From Chelativorans multitrophicus (GTDB lineage Bacteria; Pseudomonadota; Alphaproteobacteria; Rhizobiales; Rhizobiaceae), in NCBI RefSeq assembly GCF_011317445.1, contig NZ_JAAAPL010000001.1:310001-374000 (forward strand): a DNA stretch of 64,000 nucleotides, read 5' to 3'. Positions within the stretch are counted from its first letter, which is position 1. Each line of letters starts with the position of its first letter. Below, piece by piece: positions 25,822 through 34,230 of the stretch. The position numbers and the translations under genes were made by a program. Under the pieces are notes generated by a model. That model had not been told where the DNA came from. It did no database searches and saw only the letters and a list, made by a program, of their open reading frames with translations.

Positions 25822-26267
25822 TAGATCCTCCTCCGATCATCCAGCAGATCGAGCTGATCCGCATTCGGGCCAAACCTACGGTATAACCGCTCGTAGACCA
25901 TACCGCCCAAGGCAAAACGCTGAGGGATGAGGCCCCTCAAATCCTGGCACATGAACTGCAGTTCACCGGCCGGGATGCGGTCCCACGTCTCCAGCCAAGC
26001 GCCGGCTTCTCGCTCGATGAGCGCCTGACACGCGCGAACCATATCCGAGACCATCCAGAGCCCCACCTCATCGAGCAAGAGCTTGTGATTGCCTGCTTCC
26101 ATGAGCGTCGACAGCACGAGCCGCAAGTGCCCTTCCCCATGACGTCGATATATGCGGGCGAGCGTTTCCACTGCGCGCGTTTCGCCGGGCTCCGGGTAGC
26201 GGTGCTTGTCTATGATGCGGATGCCGTACTCGTCGCATAGGCTCTGGATGTGGCTGGGGATGATCAT
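25821..26267 (-). CDS. Phage early protein of unknown function
   Basis: This 148-residue protein is soluble and helical, with VETLARIYRRHGEGHLRLVLSTL and a C-terminal GGMVYERLYRRFGPN motif. Tight coupling (overlap of start and stop at 26264-26267) to the nuclease-like gene upstream suggests joint function in replication or DNA processing. I have seen this type in rhizobial prophages but cannot name a domain. Confidence 0.6.
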   Translation of the reverse strand: MIIPSHIQSLCDEYGIRIIDKHRYPEPGETRAVETLARIYRRHGEGHLRLVLSTLMEAGNHKLLLDEVGLWMVSDMVRACQALIEREAGAWLETWDRIPAGELQFMCQDLRGLIPQRFALGGMVYERLYRRFGPNADQLDLLDDRRRI

Positions 26268-26899
26268 GCTGCCTTCGCCTCCACGATGGCCGGATCAGCC
26301 TCGGCGAACTCCCGAGCTCGCAACATACGGCAGACAGCGCGCTCGATTTCGCGGCCGGTCATGAGGCGCGACATTTCGGGAGCCAACTTGTAGGCTGGAG
26401 TGCGGTTGCTGCACGATATCCCGTGGCGCGAAGCCACGAACCGCAGTTCGTCGGTCCAGAGCAGCAAGAGCATGCGGTGGAACCAAGGAATACTGACGCC
26501 TGGTTGCCACCATGTTCCCGATGTCGGATATTCCCATATGGTGAACCGCCTGCTTTCCGCCGTTGCAGCCCGCAATGGCGACGGGATCTGACGCATTCCG
26601 TATTTGGTTGGCTCCATGCCGGGCGACTTTGTCCACTTCTCATGTGCTGCCACGATGAGCCCGTGACAGGTCGGACCGAAGTCCTTGATCTGTCCCGCAA
26701 GACGGTCGAGCTTGTCACGCTCGCTTTTGATCTCGCATATCCATATCCGATCGGGCTGGACCGCTACGACATCGGCGCGGGAACTGCCGTGTTCCACGTT
26801 CATTTCATGAATGATGCGAGCATCGGGCCACAACTCGCGGAAGCGCTTCACCACAGCGTCCCGAATTTCCCATTCGGAGGAGGATCGTGTGTGCTTCAT
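26264..26899 (-). CDS. PD-(D/E)XK nuclease-like protein, sce7726/MmcB-like
   Basis: This 211-residue protein begins EWEIRDAVVKRFRELWPDARIIHE and then has RADVVAVQPDRIWICEIKSERD, giving D43, E56 and K58 as a PD-(D/E)XK site. The fold is that of sce7726/VRR-NUC-related nucleases in phage replication modules. The C-terminal half has Trp-rich segments (TSGTWWQPGVSIPWFHRM) and a helical end. A role in recombination or DNA repair during replication is inferred from its place next to the DnaB-like helicase. Confidence 0.68.
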   Translation of the reverse strand: MKHTRSSSEWEIRDAVVKRFRELWPDARIIHEMNVEHGSSRADVVAVQPDRIWICEIKSERDKLDRLAGQIKDFGPTCHGLIVAAHEKWTKSPGMEPTKYGMRQIPSPLRAATAESRRFTIWEYPTSGTWWQPGVSIPWFHRMLLLLWTDELRFVASRHGISCSNRTPAYKLAPEMSRLMTGREIERAVCRMLRAREFAEADPAIVEAKAA

Positions 26900-27184
26900 C
26901 TACCGCACCTCAACCTCGACTGGTTTCTTGCCAGGCCTGAAAAGCTTCTCGGCGGCGATTTTGGCTACTGAGACCTTCTCACCGTGGCGACGGTATTTCC
27001 GCTCCTCGATCTTGTGTTTGATGCGACAGGCCGCGAGCTCGGCTTCCTCCGCCGTACCGAAATAGAGTACGCGCCCTTCCCTATGCTCTCTCACCAGGAA
27101 GGCCTCGGAGCGCCACGCTACTCGGAAGCGTCCGATATAGGCGCCGCCTATGGTCGTCTCCGCGAATGCCGTGGAGTGATTCAA
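26900..27184 (-). CDS. Small phage protein after helicase gene
   Basis: This 94-residue basic protein follows the helicase gene; its TTG start at 27184 overlaps the helicase stop and has GGAGG seven bases upstream. The AYIGRFRVAWRSEAFLVRE part is beta-like, then RVLYFGTAEEAELAACRIKHK and a Lys-rich tail ending KPVEVEVR. No family recognised. Confidence 0.55.
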   Translation of the reverse strand: MNHSTAFAETTIGGAYIGRFRVAWRSEAFLVREHREGRVLYFGTAEEAELAACRIKHKIEERKYRRHGEKVSVAKIAAEKLFRPGKKPVEVEVR

Positions 27185-28626
27185 AGCATCGCCTCCATAA
27201 GCTCGGGCTGGTCGTTCATCTGCTCGCTGCGATAGCGGGTAAAACGAGCCTCGAAGATGAGATTCCGGGTGATGGCGGCATTGCCGAAGCGAACCTTAAT
27301 GGCCCCGATCTGGGCAATGTCCTCACCACCCTCGCGAACAGCTGATGGGAACACCTTCGCAATTTTCTTCCAGTCGCTCTCAGACGAGGCGATGGCCTTC
27401 CGCTCCTCAAGGAATTTCAGGTAGCGATAGACATAGAAGATGGCGTCGTAGGCCTGCTTGGCCGGATCACCGCCAAAAAGGTCCGCTGAGATTGGCCGGG
27501 GGTTGTCGCGCTTCATGCCGTAGCTGTTGCGCTGATTGAGGATGAGCCAGGCGGCGCCCGTCTGCTCGGCACCAGCCTTAAACACCTTGTTGATGTCCTT
27601 GGCCTTGGTGCCCTCGTCCGCGCGCCTGTCTTCCGGCTTCACGGCGCCGATATGGTCAACGACGATCAGCGGGACATTTCCGTTGCCGAAGCGCTTCACG
27701 AAGGCGCGGGCGAAGGCGAGGAGCTGCGGCGCGCTATGATCTGTGCATTTGACCACCTCGAAAGGCTCCCGATCCATCCAGTTGGAGAAGTCGACGACCG
27801 TCTCCCATTCCTTTTCGGAGAGGTCGCCTGCCCGCTGCCGGCGCGCCTCTATACCGTGCTCTTGCGCCACCAATTGCCGGATGCACTGCTCCGCGGATTG
27901 GTCGAAGCTCAGGAACTGGACAGGATGCCCCTTCTTTAGCGCGTGCATGATGATCTGCAGGGTGAGCGAGGTCTTGCCCTCGCCTGATGAGGAAAGAAGC
28001 CCGTAGAGGTTTCCTGCCTCGAATGACGGCTCGGAGATGACCGCGGCAATCTCCGGCAGGCAGATCGGCACGCCGAGCACCTTGCCCCGCTGGCGGGCCT
28101 CTGTGAGGCTCTGAAGGTACTGCCGGCCATGGGAAGCTGTTCCGCTGGCGCTCACGCGCTCGGCGCGGAGCTTGGCAAGCATATCCTCGACCGGGCCCGC
28201 CTCCGTCAGCGGGTCCATGCCCGGGCGCCTCTGGTAGAGCTTGGCAACCGTGTCCTCGCAGGCGACGATGATCTGCCGGGACATCCAAGCGTCGAAGATC
28301 GAGGCTGCATAATCCCGTGCCATGACGATCGTCACAGCATCGGCGCAGAGCGCGGCGAGGTATTGCGCGACGGTCATCTCTCCGACCTTGGCATCGGCCG
28401 GGAGGAAATCGCGCAGGGTGATCGGGTCCGCTCTGCGGCCGACGGTGATCAGATCCCCCGAGGCCTTGAAGATGTCGCGGTGCAGCGGCTCAAAGAAGTG
28501 CTCAGGCCGCACTATACGCGAGACCAGGTCGTAGCAGGCGTTGTTCACCATCACGGCGCCGAGCAGTGCTTGCTCGGCTTCGATGTTGTGCGGGACTTCG
28601 CGGATGGGATCGGCGAGCGCGTTCAT
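27181..28626 (-). CDS. Replicative DNA helicase, DnaB-like
   Basis: This 481-residue protein has a DnaB N-terminal domain (IEAEQALLGAVMVNNACYDLV, PEHFFEPLHRDIFKA) and a RecA-like motor with Walker A SSSGEGKTS (about 213-220), Walker B PLIVVDHIGAVKP, and the LILNQRNSYGMKR sensor region. It would unwind the phage origin fork as a hexamer. ATG 28626 with GGGAGG upstream is chosen over the longer frame to 28773, which overlaps the divergent HNH gene. No phage helicase loader or primase is obvious nearby. Confidence 0.88.
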   Translation of the reverse strand: MNALADPIREVPHNIEAEQALLGAVMVNNACYDLVSRIVRPEHFFEPLHRDIFKASGDLITVGRRADPITLRDFLPADAKVGEMTVAQYLAALCADAVTIVMARDYAASIFDAWMSRQIIVACEDTVAKLYQRRPGMDPLTEAGPVEDMLAKLRAERVSASGTASHGRQYLQSLTEARQRGKVLGVPICLPEIAAVISEPSFEAGNLYGLLSSSGEGKTSLTLQIIMHALKKGHPVQFLSFDQSAEQCIRQLVAQEHGIEARRQRAGDLSEKEWETVVDFSNWMDREPFEVVKCTDHSAPQLLAFARAFVKRFGNGNVPLIVVDHIGAVKPEDRRADEGTKAKDINKVFKAGAEQTGAAWLILNQRNSYGMKRDNPRPISADLFGGDPAKQAYDAIFYVYRYLKFLEERKAIASSESDWKKIAKVFPSAVREGGEDIAQIGAIKVRFGNAAITRNLIFEARFTRYRSEQMNDQPELMEAML

Positions 28627-28715
28627 CCGATCGCCCTCCCAAGTACCAAGCCGTTGACTGAGATCCCGATTGCCTGTTCCCTTTCCGAAATGGGCAGGGA
28701 TGGGAGAATCCACAG

Positions 28716-29528
28716 ATGGCGTGGGGTTATGAGCGCGACCGCATCTACAACCGCCGGCGTGACATTCACGCAAGATTTCGGGGTCAACAACAGGGAGGCA
28801 TAATCACACCAGCCGCTCACCCCCTGGTGATCATCATTACAGGAGAAGAGGGCCTGGAGCACGGCTATGCCGACCGTTGGCGAGATGATGGTGCGTTCGA
28901 ATATTTCGGTGAAGGACAGATCGGTGATATGCAAATGCTCCGCGGGAACGAAGCGATCGCGCGACATTCCGAGCGTGGCAAAGACCTTCTTCTCTTCAGG
29001 AAGGAGCGAAGCGGTCTCCGATTCATCGATGAGCTGGTCTACGAGGCACACCACATCGAACGTGCACCTGACCGACAAGGCGATCTTCGTAATGCAATCG
29101 TTTTTGAGCTTCGTCCCCTGGATGGAATAGCAGAGGCTATAGGCGAGCCTGAAGCCATCGCTCACCCTAACCTCGCACTCATGCGGGCCGCTGCTTTTCG
29201 AGCGGCGAACTTCGCCCCCGATCGCCGCCCGGTACAGGGAGCCGCGATCGAACGAAGCCGAGCAGTGAGGGACTATGTCGTGGCCCGTGGGAACGGCCGG
29301 TGCGAGGGGTGCGAGAGTCCAGCTCCATTCATGCGCGCTAACGGCACTCCTTATCTGGAGCCACACCACTTGCGCAGACTGAGTGATGGCGGCCCGGATG
29401 ATCCGCGTTTCGTTATTGCGCTTTGCCCGAACTGCCATCGCCGAGTTCATCATGGGATGGACGGCCAGGCCTATAACACAGAGCTTTTGGACCGAATGGC
29501 ACTCATTGAGCCGCCGGTTGAGGTTTGA
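28716..29528 (+). CDS. McrA-like HNH endonuclease (type IV restriction-like), rightward accessory gene
   Basis: This 270-residue protein has a 130-residue N-terminal modified-base-recognition-like domain: YNRRRDIHARFRGQQQGGI, FTGE-like IITGEEG, GYADRW, EYFGEGQIGDM and RGNEAIARHSERGKDL. This arrangement is typical of McrA/ScoMcrA-like enzymes. The C-terminal half is an HNH nuclease with C-E-G-C, LEPHHL and CPNCHRRVHHG. Such proteins cut DNA with modified bases or phosphorothioate links. It faces away from the helicase gene within the replication block and may defend the lysogen. Exact specificity cannot be read. Confidence 0.75.
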   Translation: MAWGYERDRIYNRRRDIHARFRGQQQGGIITPAAHPLVIIITGEEGLEHGYADRWRDDGAFEYFGEGQIGDMQMLRGNEAIARHSERGKDLLLFRKERSGLRFIDELVYEAHHIERAPDRQGDLRNAIVFELRPLDGIAEAIGEPEAIAHPNLALMRAAAFRAANFAPDRRPVQGAAIERSRAVRDYVVARGNGRCEGCESPAPFMRANGTPYLEPHHLRRLSDGGPDDPRFVIALCPNCHRRVHHGMDGQAYNTELLDRMALIEPPVEV

Positions 29529-29536
29529 ACGAAAGC

Positions 29537-30088
29537 TCACGCCGCCGCCCTCACCCGTTGCAGCAATTTCAGTTCTTGGCAGTGGCCAGCGCACCAGAGA
29601 GCTATTACGGCGGCATCCCGCGAATCGGCGTTCGGGCTGTCAATGCGGAGCATGTCGCAGTACGCCTTGGCGCGCTGCTTGGGCGCGCCGCGGATATGGT
29701 ACGGGATGATGCTCTGCCACGTCCTTGGCGAAACCAGCGTGCAGGGTACGTTCTGCCCAAGCACCACCATTTCAGCCGCGCCGGCGAGCCAGTTGAGCTG
29801 CATAATCGTGTTGGCGTTGATGGTACTGGTCTCCTCCTCAACGCCCATGAGGGTGCGGGTTTTCTTCTTGAACTGCGGGATGAAGGTCAGAGGCGCTTCC
29901 ATGGCCGCGAACGCCGGCTGATGCTGGCGGATCAGCTTAGGCAGCTTCCGGCGCATATCCTGCGTCTTCTCGAAGGCGTTGGAGCCCTCCAGCTTGATCG
30001 AGCCGGAGAGTATGGCGGATGGCGTCTTATCCGTATCGTGGATGGCCCAGCCGAGCTTGGAAGCCACATCGAGCGCCAGGATCAGCAT
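29537..30088 (-). CDS. RuvC-like Holliday junction resolvase
   Basis: This 183-residue protein has the RNase-H-like RuvC pattern: first strand ILALDVASKLGWA (D7), second acidic residue in AAMEAPLTF (E64), and C-terminal NADSRDAAVIALW (D155, D158). It would resolve branched replication or recombination intermediates before packaging. The inner ATG at 30088 is preferred as GGAGG lies eight bases before it; ATG at 30103 is the alternative. It lies between the rightward HNH gene and two rightward DUF982 genes. Confidence 0.8.
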   Translation of the reverse strand: MLILALDVASKLGWAIHDTDKTPSAILSGSIKLEGSNAFEKTQDMRRKLPKLIRQHQPAFAAMEAPLTFIPQFKKKTRTLMGVEEETSTINANTIMQLNWLAGAAEMVVLGQNVPCTLVSPRTWQSIIPYHIRGAPKQRAKAYCDMLRIDSPNADSRDAAVIALWCAGHCQELKLLQRVRAAA

Positions 30089-30123
30089 GGAACCTGCCTC
30101 CATGCGGGGCGATTTGGCCGGGT

Positions 30124-30375
30124 ATGACTATTGGATCGTGGAGAACGCCCATCAGAATACGCGCCGGACAGCGGGGCACCGTGCTTACGTTTGTCAATGA
30201 TGCGCTGAGTGCTGCGGTGCTCCTTTTCCACGGCTGGCCCGAGCAGGCAATGCTGACCCCGAAGCATCTTGAGGCTCAGGAACGGTGTCATCTCTGCATG
30301 GTGGGCAGATGCGATCCTGAGGAAGCTCGGAAGGCGTTCATCAAGGCCGCAGAGGAAGCCGGCATTCTGCATTGA
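30124..30375 (+). CDS. DUF982 family protein, first of a tandem pair
   Basis: This 83-residue protein matches DUF982: WRTPIRIRAGQRG, then NDALSAAVLLFHGWPE, KHLEAQERCHLCMVGRCDPEEAR and AFIKAAEEAGIL. DUF982 is a small family of unknown function expanded in rhizobial genomes. The start at 30124 is weakly supported by a GGCCGGG stretch. It diverges from the RuvC-like gene and is followed 39 bases later by a second, diverged copy of equal length. Confidence 0.7.
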   Translation: MTIGSWRTPIRIRAGQRGTVLTFVNDALSAAVLLFHGWPEQAMLTPKHLEAQERCHLCMVGRCDPEEARKAFIKAAEEAGILH

Positions 30376-30414
30376 GGCGGGAACAAGCCCCCTCGCCTGC
30401 GGTTCGGCAGCGCT

Positions 30415-30666
30415 ATGGTTGTTGGTGGATGGAAGCCGGCTGTTTCGGTTCATGCGGGGCGGCACGGCGGCAGGAATTACGTCATCACCGATGCGGCGAA
30501 GGCCGCAGACGTACTCCTGCATGATTGGCCGGATAACGCGCCAAGAGGCCGGAAGCACCTGAAAGCGAGAAAGGTTTTGCTGCGCTGCCTGGAAGGGAAG
30601 TGCGATCCCGGACAGGCGAGACAGGCATTTGTTGAGGCTGCGGAGGAAGCAAATATCCTGGCGTAG
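30415..30666 (+). CDS. DUF982 family protein, second of a tandem pair
   Basis: This 83-residue protein has the same layout as its neighbour: WKPAVSVHAGRHGGRNYVITDAAKAADVLLHDWPD (read in parts), KHLKARKVLLRCLEGKCDPGQAR and AFVEAAEEANIL. Identity to the first copy is moderate, so the duplication is old or both were acquired together. It converges on the methyltransferase gene three bases away. Function unknown. Confidence 0.75.
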   Translation: MVVGGWKPAVSVHAGRHGGRNYVITDAAKAADVLLHDWPDNAPRGRKHLKARKVLLRCLEGKCDPGQARQAFVEAAEEANILA

Positions 30667-30668
30667 CG

Positions 30669-31589
30669 TCATTCGGCCGCCTCCGCGAAGAGGTCACCGA
30701 AGACACCCGAGGCCTCTGCATCGATCAGGTTCTTGATCGCCTGTCGAAAATAGGCCGGGTTGAGCTCTGTACCGATGAACTTGCGGCCTTCCTCGATCGA
30801 TACAACGCCCTCAGACCCGATACCCATAAAGGGGGAATAGACGACATCGCCCCGGTTCGACCACATGCGCAGCGCGCGCCGCGTGATGTTAAGCGGCATT
30901 GGGCAAAGGTGCTTCTCGTCTTTGTCGCTACGAGCAACCTTGACGTTCAGCACGTCCGTCTCAGGAAGGTCTTGGCGCGGATAGTTCCACACCGGTGAGG
31001 CGTATTGCTGCCACTCTTCGACGGGGAAGGTTTCCTTGGTGTGGGTAACCGGTCGGACTTCCTCACCATCACTCGCCCACTTCCGGAACACGAGTAAATA
31101 CTCTGGCAATCCCATGCGGGAGAAAGTGGAGTCGGCGCGTAGGGTCTTCCAAAGCAGACCGTGCGCCTTCGTCTTTTGCATCTCGCGAACGGGATCGCGC
31201 CAGATCGTGATCCTGGAATGGAAGTCCCATCCCTCTTCGATGTGGAGCCGAGTGCAATCATCAGAGAAGGGCCGGAGCCCCGCCGTGCCTCGCTCACTGG
31301 AGTTCTGATAATAAACGAGATCCTTGACGTGAATAGCCGTCAGGCGCCCCGGGCGCGTTGCACGAAATTTCTCGCGGACAAGGAACCGGTATTGTTCAAA
31401 GAATTCATCATCCGACGCGCAGTTGCCCATGTCAGCGACGCTCTCGCTGTAGATGTACAGCGAGGAGAACGGCGGCGAGTAGACGCTGAAATCTATACTG
31501 TTGGCAGGCAGAGCCGCGGTGAACGGCACGCAGTCAGCGCAATAAGCATTGAAGCTTCGGCCTGCGGCCTGGTCGATGACATTCGTCAC
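30669..31589 (-). CDS. DNA methyltransferase, N4/N6 type, beta-class order
   Basis: This 306-residue protein has catalytic motif IV as SPPF (38-41) near the N-terminus and the AdoMet-binding motif I as SPFMGIGSEG near residues 255-265, the order of beta-class (N6-adenine or N4-cytosine) enzymes, ending in the conserved GRKFIGTELNPAYFRQA. Start GTG 31589 with a G-rich site overlaps the helicase stop by four bases (GTGA), so the longer frame from 31610 is rejected. It probably protects phage DNA or marks it for regulation; no cognate restriction enzyme lies beside it. Confidence 0.83.
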   Translation of the reverse strand: MTNVIDQAAGRSFNAYCADCVPFTAALPANSIDFSVYSPPFSSLYIYSESVADMGNCASDDEFFEQYRFLVREKFRATRPGRLTAIHVKDLVYYQNSSERGTAGLRPFSDDCTRLHIEEGWDFHSRITIWRDPVREMQKTKAHGLLWKTLRADSTFSRMGLPEYLLVFRKWASDGEEVRPVTHTKETFPVEEWQQYASPVWNYPRQDLPETDVLNVKVARSDKDEKHLCPMPLNITRRALRMWSNRGDVVYSPFMGIGSEGVVSIEEGRKFIGTELNPAYFRQAIKNLIDAEASGVFGDLFAEAAE

Positions 31590-32968
31590 GCGGCTTCCCC
31601 CCTCATCCATACGGGCAACTGCATGGGCTGCGTTGGCTGGTAATCGATCTTGATCTGCCGGCTCTCGTGGGCGCGGCGCATGGCGGCGTGCATCTCCGCC
31701 TTCATCGCTTCGTGATCGGCGCTTTTGCGCATCACCACGTCCCAGATGTTGCGCTCCGTGTCAGCCATCGCAATATGGCATTCAACTTCGCGCGACTGAC
31801 CGAAGCGCCAGCAGCGACGGACCGCCTGGTAGAACTGCTCGTAGGAAAAGGAGAGGCCGACAAACGCCACACGGGCGCAGTGTTGCCAATTAAGGCCGAA
31901 GCCGGCCACCGAAGGCTTGCTTACAATGATGCGCAGACTGCAGTCGGAGAAAGCGACGAGACGTTCCTCCTTCATGGCGTCCGGCATCGAACCGCGAACC
32001 TCGACCGCATCGGGAATACGCTCGGTCAGCGCATCGGCCTCATAGTCGGTGTCGCACCAGATCACCCAAGCCTCATTCGGCTCGGCTGAGACGATTTCGG
32101 CAATCTTCTCTGCCCGCTGGTCGGCCGTCAGTCTTTTCTCGCGATGAATCGACGTTGCCGAAGTTTCGGGGATACGAAATAGCGTTTCATCTGCGCCTAT
32201 TGAGATGTCGGCCGCGACCACATGCCGATGGATGTTCAGCTTTGGGAGGATGAAGCCCTCATCGGTAAACCCGAGATCCGACGGTTTGGATATGCAGCGT
32301 GACCAGCTCGCCACCCAATTCCAGAACGGTTTTACCGCGTGCCCCTTGAGACGATACCGCCCCATATTCGTCTGGTCAGCAATGAACCAGCGCGACAGCA
32401 TCTCATTCGATGGCATTACGCCCAAAAATTGGGAATGCTGTCCGAGCTCCATATGATCGTTTGGCGCCGGCGTGGCCGTGCACGCGAGCCGGAACGGTGT
32501 TTGCGCGAACATCGATATGAGCTTACGCGAGGTCGCGCCGGTGAAGTTCTTGATGATGGAACTCTCGTCCAGTATCACGCCGCCGAATGCGTACGGGTCG
32601 AAATTGTCCACCTTGGCGTAATTTGTGACGTTCACCCCGGGGCCGATCTCGGATTGATTACGCACAACGCGCGCTTCCAGGCCGAACTTCTTCGCTTCGC
32701 GCACATGCTGCGGCGCGACGGCGAGAGGAGCGAGCATTAGTACAGGCTTCCCGGTATGCTCGGAGACAACCCTGCCCCACTCCAGAGACACCAGAGACTT
32801 GCCGAGTCCGGTATCAAGGAATGCGGCACCGGAACCGACAGAGAGAAGAAATTCAGTGACGGCGCGCTGGTACCCGAACATGCCGTCGTGGAGCGGCGGG
32901 ATACTCGTCAGGCCCCGCTTAGGTGCCTCTACGGCTCGGCGGCGGAGAAGCTCGAGATAGTCTTGCAT
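31586..32968 (-). CDS. SF2 helicase, DEAD/SNF2-like
   Basis: This 460-residue protein has Q-like FGYQRAVTEFLL, Walker A DTGLGKS (52-58), motif II DESS (134-137, usual DEAH/DExx variant), motif III TATPAP, and C-terminal helicase motifs including SKPSVAGFGLNWQ and QAVRRCWRFGQS. It resembles the SNF2-related helicases common in siphovirus replication modules. Tight overlap with the methyltransferase gene suggests they are made together. Likely role in replication fork restart or recombination. Confidence 0.83.
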   Translation of the reverse strand: MQDYLELLRRRAVEAPKRGLTSIPPLHDGMFGYQRAVTEFLLSVGSGAAFLDTGLGKSLVSLEWGRVVSEHTGKPVLMLAPLAVAPQHVREAKKFGLEARVVRNQSEIGPGVNVTNYAKVDNFDPYAFGGVILDESSIIKNFTGATSRKLISMFAQTPFRLACTATPAPNDHMELGQHSQFLGVMPSNEMLSRWFIADQTNMGRYRLKGHAVKPFWNWVASWSRCISKPSDLGFTDEGFILPKLNIHRHVVAADISIGADETLFRIPETSATSIHREKRLTADQRAEKIAEIVSAEPNEAWVIWCDTDYEADALTERIPDAVEVRGSMPDAMKEERLVAFSDCSLRIIVSKPSVAGFGLNWQHCARVAFVGLSFSYEQFYQAVRRCWRFGQSREVECHIAMADTERNIWDVVMRKSADHEAMKAEMHAAMRRAHESRQIKIDYQPTQPMQLPVWMRGEAA

Positions 32969-32969
32969 A

Positions 32970-33062
32970 TCACCCTGCCCCCACCAGAACGGCGACGAAG
33001 CCGACGATCGCCGGGATCGCCATGGCCCAAATCACCAGCATCCATTTTGCTTGAACGGACAT
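32970..33062 (-). CDS. 30-residue single-TM peptide
   Basis: A short frame from ATG 33062 to TGA 32970 encodes MSVQAKWMLVIW followed by a hydrophobic stretch ending VAVLVGAG, one transmembrane helix. Its stop and the helicase ATG are one base apart (TGATATG), and it lies exactly in the gap between two coupled genes. No homology can be judged at this length. Confidence 0.42.
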   Translation of the reverse strand: MSVQAKWMLVIWAMAIPAIVGFVAVLVGAG

Positions 33063-33070
33063 GATTGCGC

Positions 33071-33601
33071 TTACTCGGCGGCTTCGGGGAAAGGCTCGTC
33101 TTCGGTCTCATCCGCCTTCATGGCGTTCCGCTTTTCCATCGCGGCCTGGAGCTCTTCGCGCATGATGCGCTGACCCTCGTGCCAACCCTTCATCCAGGCT
33201 TGGCCCTGCTTGCTATCGGCTCCGTAAGGCGGCTCGGGGTTCTTGCCGGCGAGGCCCGCGACCTTGCCTTCATCGAAACAGCGCTCGTTAGCAGGGCGCC
33301 GGTCGGGGAACAGATCGCCTTGCTCACCGGGTGGCAGAGCGTTGAAGGCCTTGGCAATCTCGATCAATTCCTTGATCTCGGCCACGAAAATGGACGTGTC
33401 TTCCATCGTGGAGAGCCGGATCGCCGCATCGATCTCGGAAAGCTTGAAGCCGTCGCCCTTAGCTTCGGCACGGATCTGTTTCCGGCGTTCTCGGAGCGGC
33501 TGCATTTCCTCCTCAAGCTCAAGCAGCCGGCGCACATGGTGCATGCGCAAGGCGCTCTTCTGCTCAGTTGTCAACTCGCTGTTGTGGCCGATATCAGTCA
33601 T
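33071..33601 (-). CDS. GapR-like (DUF2312) domain fused to an RMF-like domain
   Basis: This 176-residue protein begins with IGHNS, a start common in rhizobial phage proteins. Residues about 25-90 (LEEEMQPLRERRKQIRAEAKG, GFKLSEIDAAIRL) align by eye with GapR, the alphaproteobacterial protein that binds overtwisted DNA. Residues about 112-145 carry the ribosome modulation factor pattern: G-x2-A-G-x-A-G-K, a P-Y pair, W-x2-G-W-x-E. RMF drives ribosome hibernation. A DNA-topology binder joined to a ribosome binder in one early phage gene is unusual; function of the fusion is inferred. Confidence 0.66.
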   Translation of the reverse strand: MTDIGHNSELTTEQKSALRMHHVRRLLELEEEMQPLRERRKQIRAEAKGDGFKLSEIDAAIRLSTMEDTSIFVAEIKELIEIAKAFNALPPGEQGDLFPDRRPANERCFDEGKVAGLAGKNPEPPYGADSKQGQAWMKGWHEGQRIMREELQAAMEKRNAMKADETEDEPFPEAAE

Positions 33602-34038
33602 GTTGCGTCCTTTCGGCTCGGAAAATCAGCATCGCGCCCCAGGCCTGAAAGCGGCCGCCCAAGGCGATCAATTTCTGCCCGGTAAAGATCAGGATCGATC
33701 GCCCGAAGCTTCGCGGCGAGGACGGCGTTTTTCTGCTGCGCGATGAAGAGCTCATGTTTGGCACGGGTCAGGCTTCCCTCGTTGTGCTGGTGAACGGCCT
33801 CGCGCACGGTGTCTGCGATGTCCGCTGGAATTCGTTTGATCTTCTTCCAGCGAAGCCGCTCGATGATGGTTTGCGTGAGCCCGGTGGCGCGGGCCGCCCT
33901 CCAGTTCTGTTCTTTGGCTGTCCCCGTGCCGCCCAGCAGGCGGACGGCAGACGCCATCTCATCGGCAATCAACTCAGCACGCATGATTTCCGTCTCGCGC
34001 CGTGAGATTTCCGTGGCGCGCCCCTGTTTTTCCGTCAT
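33598..34038 (-). CDS. Phage early protein, HTH-like
   Basis: This 146-residue protein starts at ATG 34038 and overlaps the next gene by four bases. It is basic and helical: EIMRAELIADEMASAVRLLG, then NWRAARATGLTQTIIERLRWKKIKRI, which looks like a helix-turn-helix, and a C-terminal DPDLYRAEIDRLGRPLSGLG. It may regulate or bind DNA in the early operon. A longer frame from 34194 is rejected because its first 52 residues look non-coding. Confidence 0.6.
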   Translation of the reverse strand: MTEKQGRATEISRRETEIMRAELIADEMASAVRLLGGTGTAKEQNWRAARATGLTQTIIERLRWKKIKRIPADIADTVREAVHQHNEGSLTRAKHELFIAQQKNAVLAAKLRAIDPDLYRAEIDRLGRPLSGLGRDADFPSRKDAT

Positions 34039-34230
34039 TTGGAATTTCTCGCTCGCTATCTTCGTGACGGTCGAAGTCGGCGACTGAGCCAGCGCCGTGC
34101 TGGCCAAAGAGCCGAAGCGGCTCAATCTCGAATGGAAGGAAAGGAATGGAGAATGCGCACTCGAAGGAACCGGCAAGCTCATGCGAATGCGCAACTCGAT
34201 CTCTTCGGATATGCGGGCGCGAGTGGGGCA

